Part shown: positions 42,339 through 50,282 of the stretch, one piece after another | How the letters are laid out: each line of letters begins with the position of its first letter | Numbering within the stretch: position 1 is the stretch's first letter | Source: Lentinula raphanica | Lineage: Eukaryota; Basidiomycota; Agaricomycetes; Agaricales; Omphalotaceae | DNA length: 64,000 nt | Assembly: GCA_027919835.1 (NCBI GenBank) | Contig: JANVFP010000017.1 | Coordinates: forward strand, 1,076,041 to 1,140,040 | Direction: 5' to 3' | Notes under the pieces: model-generated | The model's database searches: none | Told to the model about the DNA's origin: nothing | Seen by the model: only the letters and a program-made list of their open reading frames with translations | Program-made: the position numbers and the translations under genes

Positions 42339-43813
42339 AAATTTGGTTGCGGAACTTTCTCTGCCTCCTCGTGAGTGTCTTCCCGTCTTGTTTCGGGTTG
42401 CAACTGTTGAGTTGGCTGTGATACTTTTCGTTCCACCACCTTCCTTGGTGCTCTCGGTCCATGTCCTTTCGGATATGTACCCATGGTATACCGTTTTCCA
42501 GTATTCGGATCCGTAATCGTAAGTTCCTGATCACCCGATCCAAAAGTCTGAATGACACTCTCAGTTAACACATCAAACGGACGTCCCAACAGTATTTCGA
42601 AGGGAGCCTTTTCTTGAACATGTAACTGCAAATACACTGTGACTGGTCCAAATCGAAAGGGCACATTTCGGGCTAAACCTTTGGTCCGCGCGATCCCGCC
42701 ATGTACATTTTGCATCTGTATGGTGATTCCGGGATCCCAACCTAGACCTAAGCCTAACGCCACGCTCATATCGATTGCGACTATCTGTGATCCTGAGTCC
42801 AGGAGGTTCTCTACTTCGAGATCTTCCCGATCATTCACAACAGGCCACACTGCACGGAGACCATTGCCTATGGTAGCAACTATGGTCATATCCCGTCGTT
42901 CATCATTCTCGTCTACATCACTCAAGAATGATTCTACTGGATCTACTTGAACAAACGCTCCTGCTTTCATCCCATCCCGATCCTCAGATAATCTTTCAAA
43001 AGCCCAAGCTTCGGGTAATGCTAGATCATCCACGGAAATGACTTGTTCGTCTTCGGAATCATCATTTGAAAGTGTTTCCGTAGCTAGATCTTGTTGATCA
43101 GCCACGTTCAGCAGCATTTTCTTTCGATCTTGCGGAAGTACTCGCTTATTCCGTATCTTTCGTGCTACGATCTGCCTGATCTTCCCCGAAAGCTGTAAAG
43201 CTTCGGAAGAAGTCAATTCAATCGTCTTTCGCACTATCCGGTCAGCAAGCTCTTCCTCTAGACCAGGCGTAAACAGTTCATTCTGCAGCCTGTATTTTGG
43301 TGCCTTCGAAGATCCCTTAGATTCAGGTACCTTCTCCGGCTTTGGTTGATTTCGAGGGTGAGGTGTAACTTCTCTGGGCTGAACATCATCAAATGGTCTT
43401 CTCGGATTTTCCGTACGAGGAGGTGACGGATCGCGGAATCGGACTTGCTTCGATTTCCGTTGATCTGTCTGATCAGGCTCACGTCCCGAGCCTAAAGCAC
43501 TCTCATCCGTTAAATCGTCCATGGTCACTGACTGTATCCTTTCCAAAGCAGCTTCCCTCAGTGATTGAGAAGAATCGGGGTCTGATCCAGCAGATCTGTC
43601 ATGATTAGGCGTAGAATTGTCCGGATTGGACTTTGGTTTTTCGGATGTTTTGTTTTTACTAGGGTTATTTCGATCTATGGGTATATGCACCCCGTCAAAG
43701 CGTTTATTCTTGACGGCAGGTATTGCTTTTGGTGAGTTAGGCTTTGGGGCACCCTCATGAGTTGTTGCCTGTTGCTGAGACCGTGTCCTCGGCCCAGAGG
43801 TCAACTCAATCAT
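42335..43813 (-). CDS. Retrotransposon aspartic protease frame
   Basis: 492-residue frame with an ATG at 43,813, nine bases past the gag stop codon. The N-terminal 270 residues are charged and disordered. The retropepsin active site is ENLLDSGSQIVAID (DSG triad), followed by the flap/second hydrophobic region and FEILLGRPF, a typical ILLGRP motif near the protease C-terminus. It cleaves the Gag-Pol precursor. The frame is also open upstream through the gag stop, consistent with entry by -1 frameshift. The C-terminal extension ends at a TGA directly after AAATTTT. Confidence 0.88.
   Translation of the reverse strand: MIELTSGPRTRSQQQATTHEGAPKPNSPKAIPAVKNKRFDGVHIPIDRNNPSKNKTSEKPKSNPDNSTPNHDRSAGSDPDSSQSLREAALERIQSVTMDDLTDESALGSGREPDQTDQRKSKQVRFRDPSPPRTENPRRPFDDVQPREVTPHPRNQPKPEKVPESKGSSKAPKYRLQNELFTPGLEEELADRIVRKTIELTSSEALQLSGKIRQIVARKIRNKRVLPQDRKKMLLNVADQQDLATETLSNDDSEDEQVISVDDLALPEAWAFERLSEDRDGMKAGAFVQVDPVESFLSDVDENDERRDMTIVATIGNGLRAVWPVVNDREDLEVENLLDSGSQIVAIDMSVALGLGLGWDPGITIQMQNVHGGIARTKGLARNVPFRFGPVTVYLQLHVQEKAPFEILLGRPFDVLTESVIQTFGSGDQELTITDPNTGKRYTMGTYPKGHGPRAPRKVVERKVSQPTQQLQPETRREDTHEEAEKVPQPNF
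42338..42344 (-). promoter_or_regulatory. Candidate -1 frameshift site AAATTTT at the protease stop
   Basis: The zero frame reads CCA AAT TTT TGA. The heptamer A AAT TTT has canonical slippery form in phase and abuts the stop. A -1 slip reads AAA TTT TTG and joins the RT frame. The alternative is a lost T in the T5 run. Confidence 0.45.
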
Positions 43814-43821
43814 TGGATTCC

Positions 43822-45393
43822 TCAGTTTCCCGACTCGTTCGTGTACACCGTAGCCACACCATTGCTAGATCTCCCTTGCACCATTTCCGCCAGATTGGCA
43901 ATGACCATCCAAGCTGGGGATCCGGCCAACTGTTCCGAGTAATCCTCATTGTCCGGGATCATCTCGTTCATCATCGTCGAAACCTCGGGCCATCCTTTGG
44001 CCTGACCATATTTCATGATCTTTTGGTATCTACTCTCACTTCCGAAGTTGTTCGGTAGCGGAGACCCATCCTTCAACTTAAGACGCTTTGGATCTTGCGG
44101 ATCACGCATAATCCAACCTTTCCCTAAGAGTTCCAAGAACATTGGACAACTTTGCATCATATGATTCGGTTCCCGACACAGGAAACACAACATCTCAGAC
44201 CTTTGACCTTGTGCATTATTCGGATTCGTGTTAATGATTCCGCGGGGAGGCCCACTGTTTCCGGGATTACCACTACCAGAAGCGACAGCATGGGGCTGCA
44301 CCCGTTGCGCAGGTTGAACATTTCCGGTCTTGATGTTAGCCAGCATTTGAGCCAACGTCTCAAGTTCCTCTTTGTAGGTAGCCTTAAGTGCTCCCAAATC
44401 TTTGACCAACACACTGTACTGGTCCCTATTTGCAGCTAGTGCTCTTTCCGTTTCCTCGGAAGCCTCTCGTTTCACTTCAACAGGCTTAGCTGGAGACCGG
44501 AAGAAATGCGAGAGATCCGGTACTTCTTCTTTGATCACCGGAGGACCACCAATCGGAACGTATACTCCTCCTCTTGAGTGGGTTTCCGCATTGAAGACCA
44601 CACCATCCCGACTTGTTACCGTCCGGTACAACGATTCCAAGGGTGGGTGCCTTGCTACGGCCTCTGCTGCTTCCTTGTACTCTATGAACAGATATGGATC
44701 ATCGACCCGACGTTTCTCTACGCGGAAAGCAGGTACCTGCTGTTGCACCTTACGGTTCACAGCTTTCCGTAACTCGTCATCGAATGCTGACAGGAAAAGA
44801 GACACCAGTTCCGTGTTTCCTATCGCCGGAGGCGGTTTCAACAACTTATTGGCTTCTACCTCCATCAACAAACAATATCCGAGCAACCTATCTCCGTCCC
44901 GGACACCCAAAGGAGCATAGTTCTGTACGATCTGCAAGAGCGTATTCTTCGAACCCATTGGTCTCCCTAGAGATGCTGGGAATCTTTCACACAGGGAACG
45001 CAGGAAACAGTCCGCGTCTTCCCTTCCCTCCTGCGCGCCGGGAAGATGCTCGAGAGCCTGCTTGGTCTGAAGGGTCATCCAAGAAAAGATCTTTTGCATC
45101 TTCACCTTCTCGGAGGTAACTTCCGTAGCCTGGAACGTGTTCAAACAGAACCTCACCCACTCAGGGATCATGCTCGGATTGGCCAAGTCCAGGATCATAG
45201 CGGTTTTGTGCGTAAGCGGAAACTTGGTATTGTTATACTCTGCTTGTTCCGCAGGAGTCAGTTCAGGAGGACCAAGCATCCTTATGATGTCGAGTTGATC
45301 CTCCGGTCGTTTTTGTTGGGCAGCCGGGTTTGCTGGTGCGTTAGCATTCGCTCCCGCGGCTCCCTGATCATTTCCGTTATGTACTTCGGACAT
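43822..45393 (-). CDS. Retrotransposon Gag (capsid/nucleocapsid)
   Basis: The first ATG in frame is at 45,393 (MSEVHNGNDQ). The frame is open without an ATG back to about 45,735, so a longer product from a non-AUG or spliced start is possible. The middle part (WVRFCLNTFQATEV to LLGYCLLMEVEANKL) fits the helical Ty3-type capsid. The nucleocapsid has one CCHC zinc knuckle, CFLCREPNHMMQSC. It packages element RNA into virus-like particles. The stop TGA at 43,824-43,822 follows the heptamer GGGAAAC immediately. Confidence 0.87.
   Translation of the reverse strand: MSEVHNGNDQGAAGANANAPANPAAQQKRPEDQLDIIRMLGPPELTPAEQAEYNNTKFPLTHKTAMILDLANPSMIPEWVRFCLNTFQATEVTSEKVKMQKIFSWMTLQTKQALEHLPGAQEGREDADCFLRSLCERFPASLGRPMGSKNTLLQIVQNYAPLGVRDGDRLLGYCLLMEVEANKLLKPPPAIGNTELVSLFLSAFDDELRKAVNRKVQQQVPAFRVEKRRVDDPYLFIEYKEAAEAVARHPPLESLYRTVTSRDGVVFNAETHSRGGVYVPIGGPPVIKEEVPDLSHFFRSPAKPVEVKREASEETERALAANRDQYSVLVKDLGALKATYKEELETLAQMLANIKTGNVQPAQRVQPHAVASGSGNPGNSGPPRGIINTNPNNAQGQRSEMLCFLCREPNHMMQSCPMFLELLGKGWIMRDPQDPKRLKLKDGSPLPNNFGSESRYQKIMKYGQAKGWPEVSTMMNEMIPDNEDYSEQLAGSPAWMVIANLAEMVQGRSSNGVATVYTNESGN
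43825..43831 (-). promoter_or_regulatory. Candidate -1 frameshift site GGGAAAC at the gag stop
   Basis: The zero frame reads TCG GGA AAC TGA. The heptamer G GGA AAC has the X XXY YYZ form in the correct phase and abuts the stop. Slipping back one base reads GGG AAA CTG and joins the protease frame. An alternative is a lost G in the G run, which would have made one fused frame. Confidence 0.5.
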
Positions 45394-45816
45394 ATTGTTG
45401 GGTAAAAACAGTCGTATCAAATCAAATGGTTCGGGTTGTAATGTAGGATCTGAACTAGATTGCGGATCTGGTCCAACAGTAGCTGCCTTCTGTCTACCGT
45501 TTCCTGGCACTACGTTAGATCTCTTCGTTACTGGTTGTTCCGAAGATGGTCTAGGAGCTCTCCCGTTATCTGGATTGCTAGTACTCGCTCTTCCGAGGTT
45601 TCTCGGATCGTAAACAGGTACAGAGGGTTTCTTTGTTGCGCGCTTTCGCTGATCTGAAGCTTGTATCGCTGGATCAAAGAAATCTGCTGAGCCCGCGTTC
45701 TTCGAAGTCCGAGTAGCTCTTGGAGCTATTTTTAATGATCAAATAAATTCGATCAAAGGCAGTAGTTTTGAGAAATCAAGAAGATCTCTCGAGTTCGACC
45801 AAAATATAGATTCCAC

Positions 45817-45834
45817 CCCTCGCGGTGGGCTCCA
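45817..45834 (-). other. Primer-binding site candidate
   Basis: Two bases inside the 5' LTR, the minus strand reads TGGAGCCCACCGCGAGGG. A leading TGG complementary to a tRNA 3' CCA, followed by a G/C-rich acceptor-stem-like sequence, fits a tRNA primer. I cannot name the tRNA without a search of the genome's tRNA set. Confidence 0.6.
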
Positions 45835-45836
45835 GA

Positions 45837-47535
45837 TAACGAGGTATAAAGTCGGTTCTTAGTATAATGCCTTATGACAGGTCACTTAGCACGAACACAG
45901 AGTACGACTTCACGGATTCGTCAATCAAATTGTATTTATAGCGAGGTGTGGGGCGTTGTCAGAGATTCCGCACTATCTTATATCTCGAGTCGAACGCAGT
46001 CTTGTAAGATCTTTTAGATCAGCAATACTGGTCAGCAGAACGAAGTGACACGGATATACCAGTCGTAAGATCTGGACTAAGGGGTTTGTTTTGAGTGGCT
46101 TCCACTCGGATAAGGGGTTTTAGGCTCGGAAAGCAACGGGGTACCAGACGTTATGGTAGACCAATCGATTCCGCTCCCGGGTGAAGCAGTACTGATCACT
46201 ATTCTCAGTAAAACCTCGAAGATCACGCAGATCACCAATCACTACGTGTCAACTTGAACAGAGCCACCAAAACTCTGCACGTTCACTCGGCACAACCTGA
46301 GACCAAGTCCTCTGTATCTCCGGAACGGAGTCTACCTTCAACTAGCAAGTGACAGACACCAAGTCAAACCACTCAAAAGTCGGGCTTATCGCGATGAAGT
46401 AACACACTTAATCTGCAAGGTCCGGTACGGCTTAGAAGCCTTTACTCCCACGTATGGATGAAAAGGATTACCAGTTCAGAGAGATCTGGGCGCGAAACTT
46501 ATTTCATTTGTGCGGATACAGGTCTTTAAGTACACTACGAAAAGTCCAATACCCGTATTTGTCCTTGATCTAGTAGATCTAGCTATTTCTACGGACGGAG
46601 TCCGATAATATACACTTACATAGTAAAATATGACTGAAACGATACAAACACGCAAGGAAATAGTAAAGAAAACAGAGAAAAAGATGAAACTTGTCCGTAT
46701 TCCGTCGTACTTTCGCCAGATCTAGAAGACCAAGCAAGTTCCGACCATGGTCTGTGCGGCATCCACATGCTAGGGTGCCTAACTCGTCAGAGTGGCGCCT
46801 GCCTGTGTTGCTCAAGTGTTTCCGACGAATTTGCTTCCGCGGAATAGTAGTGGTCTCCCCAAGTTAATGAGATAGACTCGTCACAGTGGTTGATCTCACG
46901 GATCAGGTAGGTCTGGTCCGTAGCTTTCGAACGGTATGCATATAGCCTGGTGTTCTGGAGCGGACAACGAAGATAAATGCTTCAGAAGTGTTTTCCATAG
47001 GTTTCCGCGCGTTTCCGTGAGTGCTGGTCAAAGCTGTACATAGCATACGCTATATCCCAGTTTAGAACGTGAACATATGCGTGTTTCCGCTGCGGGTTTC
47101 ACCCGTACTGCCACGGAAATGCTAGATCATCATGTTTCCGACGGTTTCCGCTACTTTGCGTAGGGTTTCCGTGTGGTAACTCGTCCGGATAGGCTCTCAT
47201 CGTGTCTGATCTGCTAGATCAAGTGAAATTTCCGTCATCACAGCCAAGTACCAAACTCAGTTGTGCCGATCCGGCAGATCTTGATACTAAGTCGATATTC
47301 CCTTGGTGTGCTCGTACCAGTAGTCAGCATTCTTGAAGGATCCCCGACCAAGGGTGCGAGCAATAGCTCTAAGTGGATATTCATGGCTGATCCTGCCAAA
47401 GGATCTGTATCCTAGCTTATACTGATACAAGTTTGACTGCTAGTTCGGGCTCACTACAGTCCTTATTGATACTATGCAACGGTCTAAGTTGATCTTTTTG
47501 ATCATTGCACGCCTGCGCGGAAAAACCGCGCAACA
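45837..47535 (-). repeat. Long terminal repeat (5' LTR of the minus-strand element)
   Basis: Same 1,699-bp sequence as the left copy. Transcription of the element should begin within it, reading toward lower coordinates. A TATA-like box lies about 100 bp before its inner end (listed separately). Confidence 0.93.
45933..45940 (-). promoter_or_regulatory. TATA-like box in the 5' LTR
   Basis: TATAAATA on the minus strand, about 100 bp before the inner LTR end; the same box is in the other LTR at 30,286-30,293. The location suits a promoter with a short R-U5 region. The start site is not visible. Confidence 0.4.
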
Positions 47536-47539
47536 TCGG
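47536..47539. repeat. Target-site duplication, right copy (TCGG)
   Basis: The base run after the right LTR is TCGGG and the run before the left LTR is TTCGG, so four bases are shared. Five-base duplications are also common for this class, but here the fifth base does not match. Confidence 0.75.
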
Positions 47540-49305
47540 GAACCCTGCAGCCAGTGTACGGGCTCCATCAGCGAGAAGTCGAATGAGCGTACGATTCCAT
47601 GGGGATCGCAAGAGTTCCTTAACAGTCAACGCAGACTTATCGAGGCGAGCGTCCTTGAGATTTGGCTTCTGGGCATTAGGTTTCTGCTCTATGAACTGCT
47701 GCAGAACGTCAGCGGCAACACCATCTTTTGCAAAGACAGCGTTCATAGTCTTGACACCAAAAGCCTTCTTGAATAAGACTCGGCCCAGGCGCTGTGGAGA
47801 AGGATAAGAAGACCTGTCAGTATAGAAACAAACAAAGAAGTACTTACATTAGTATTCTTGCGCACTTGACTCTTTGAATAGATCGTGGATTCTTGAGGCA
47901 GTTGAGCTGGGTTTGCACCACCTTTGATAAGCGTGTTCAAGGTTTCATCGTTATCGTCTGAAGAGTCTTCGTCGTCAGCTTCCCAATCTCGGTTCTCAGG
48001 TCTTTTCTCTCTCTGCCTCTCCGTGAGCTGTGAAGACACTGAGCTATATAATCGAGCAACTGTAGAATATATGCACATCATCGCCATTGATTCCATGACT
48101 GTCATCATCTTGGAACGGGTCATGAATGCCTGTGTTTTGAGAACGACTATCATTGCCACCGACACCGTTAGGCGCTGCGCCAGGCCGCTCCCGAAACTGA
48201 TTCATAGAATCAAGCTATTGCCATTGTACGTGGTGAAGAAGACTTACCGGAGAGCCCAGTATCCCTCCAAGTCTGAGCTCCAAGTCATCGAGGTTATGAG
48301 CAGGTTTCTTTAATGCAGGTTGCGTCAACACTAAAATAGCATCGCTCCATCAGGTGTGCTCACCGCGAAGCGCGAACCTCGGTCATTTTTCCATGGCTTT
48401 CTTGACGGAGTTGACATTGTATCCTATGGATGCGTAAGAATTAAGTTGTTCGCTCTCAGGACAGCGAACTCACGGTCTGTCCAGGTAGGCGCCATTGAGG
48501 GTAACTTTTTTGCATACGATCTAATTCTTGAACTACTGGTGCTCGCCGCAATGTTGTGCCCAAGCCTTTAACAGCTGCGACATCGTGGAGAACATCCCCG
48601 TTCGTAGGGATACCTGTAGTTGGTGTGTGTGGCGATGGCAGATGGGTAGAGGATATGTTTGGAGGAGTAGGTCTTCCAGCAGCTCCCAATGATCTCTCTC
48701 CCTGAAATAACATTGAGACCTTCACAGCGTGTTTGGAATGAAATGAGCACGCACCCGGAGGACATGAATCTCCTTAGTCAGGATTTCGATATTCAACTGC
48801 TTCGACACAATCTGGTCTTGCAAAACTTGAATCGCGTTCGGATCCGAGCGTTTCTGCCAAGACGGTCAGTTCAACGAATCGCATAGAGGTTTAAGTCGCC
48901 TACATCCATCCCCTGGATTTTGCTCTGTAGCTCGGAATTGAGTGCTTGCAAATTTTTGGTTTCCTTTGAGCTTTCATTGCACTTGGTTTCCGCAGCATTC
49001 AACTTCGTTTTGACGGCCTTGATCTCGTTCTCGTAGTTTTTTTGAGCCATATCATGAGTTTCCTACTCCGTCATTAGCATCGCTGGCGGGTTTTTAGTGG
49101 AAAATTGATATACTTGAAGAACAGTCAATTGACGGGCTTTGGCGTCGTAGGTTCCCTAAGCGTTCATGAAGCAGTGTCTGATATATCATAAATATCATGC
49201 ATACCCTGGCTACCCAGTCTAAACTGTTAGGTACCCGATTGTGCGCTTCAGCCTAAGTATACAACACATTACAATCACCCCAAGTTGACATGAGGCGAAG
49301 CTTAC

Positions 49306-50282
49306 CTGAAAGGCAGACACCTTCTGGTTGAGTTCTGCGATGGTTTTTTCGCACCCAGCATGAGCCTGTGTTGTCTGTGACAAGGAATTGTTGAGGTTCT
49401 GTATTTCATGACCTTTCTCATACTGTAAATGGGGACGATCAACGTAACGACAATAGAAAATACAAAAAAGACTTTACCTGAAGTTTGGCCACCTTTCGTT
49501 TGAGATCGGCAATGGTTTCGTTGCACCCTTCGTGAGCTAGCGTTGCTTGTGTCAAGGAATCGTTGAGGGTCCGTAATTCTTGGTCTTTCGTAGTCTGTAT
49601 ATTGGGCGATTGTCATGAAGACAATCAACCAACACGTAGGGGGTCCTTACCTGAAGTTCAATCACCCTCTGATTGAGTTCGGCTATGGTCCCATTGCACC
49701 CTTCGTGAGCTTGCACTGATTGTGTCAAGGAACCATTGAGATTCCGTAATTCCTCTTCTTTCGTAGCCTGTATGTAGGTCGATTGTCGGAACGACAAGAA
49801 CCCCCAGCCCAAAAGTACCTTACCTGAAGCGCAGCCACCTTCTTATCAAGTTCGGTAATCGTTTTCGTGCACTCTCCATGAGTTAGCCTTAACTCTGCCA
49901 ACGAATCATTGAGACTCTGTGTTTCTTTATCTTTCATAGCCTGGCACACGTTCAGAATCGCCGAGACAACAGAAACATCATATAGAAAGCATACCTGAAG
50001 GTCGATCACTTTCTGATTGAGCTCGGCGATGGTTCCACTACACCCGTTGTGAGTTAGTTGTAGCTCGTTCAACGAATCATCCAGATTTTGTTTTTCCTGA
50101 ACCTTTGCGGCCTATTTATATAAAACAATCGGTATGTGAGCATTCGCCGCAATTGAGGAGCTCACCTCGAGGACAGCTACGTCCTGTTTCAATCCGTTGA
50201 TTGTTTTGTCACAGCCGTTGTGCGTGAGCGTGAGTTGCGCGAAAGATAACTGGAGACCATGTAATTCTTGATCTTTCGTGGT
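49306..50282 (-). repeat. Six tandem 117-bp exons (39-residue coiled-coil repeats)
   Basis: Six successive exons are each exactly 117 bp, phase 0, separated by introns of about 54-60 bp. Each encodes a unit of the form (T/A)xKxxExxxLNxSLxx, then xxxAHxGCxxTIAELxxKVxxLQ. The shared GC pair and TIAEL core make the homology clear, although the units have diverged. The array arose by serial duplication of an exon with its intron. Confidence 0.85.

Larger units (their letters stand above)
30190..47535 (-). mobile_element. Very large Ty3/gypsy-type LTR retrotransposon with antisense cargo genes
   Basis: Two direct 1,699-bp LTRs (30190-31888 and 45837-47535) enclose 13.9 kb. Reading on the minus strand, the 5' LTR is followed by a primer-binding site, gag, protease, RT/RNase H and integrase, ending near 38,165. 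The order protease-RT-RNase H-integrase defines the Ty3/gypsy class. The remaining 6.3 kb before the 3' LTR holds two multi-intron genes on the plus strand. A polypurine tract GGGGGAGA precedes the 3' LTR. The LTRs appear identical over their length with no indel (constant offset of 15,647 bp), so the insertion is recent. Flanking TCGG occurs on both sides. At about 17.35 kb it is roughly two to three times the usual Ty3 size. Confidence 0.93.

Noticed and set aside
38441..45657. Many plus-strand frames opposite gag, protease, RT and integrase
   Set aside because: They are shadows of the coding strand and have no motifs; unlike cargo genes A and B they do not assemble into spliced frames.
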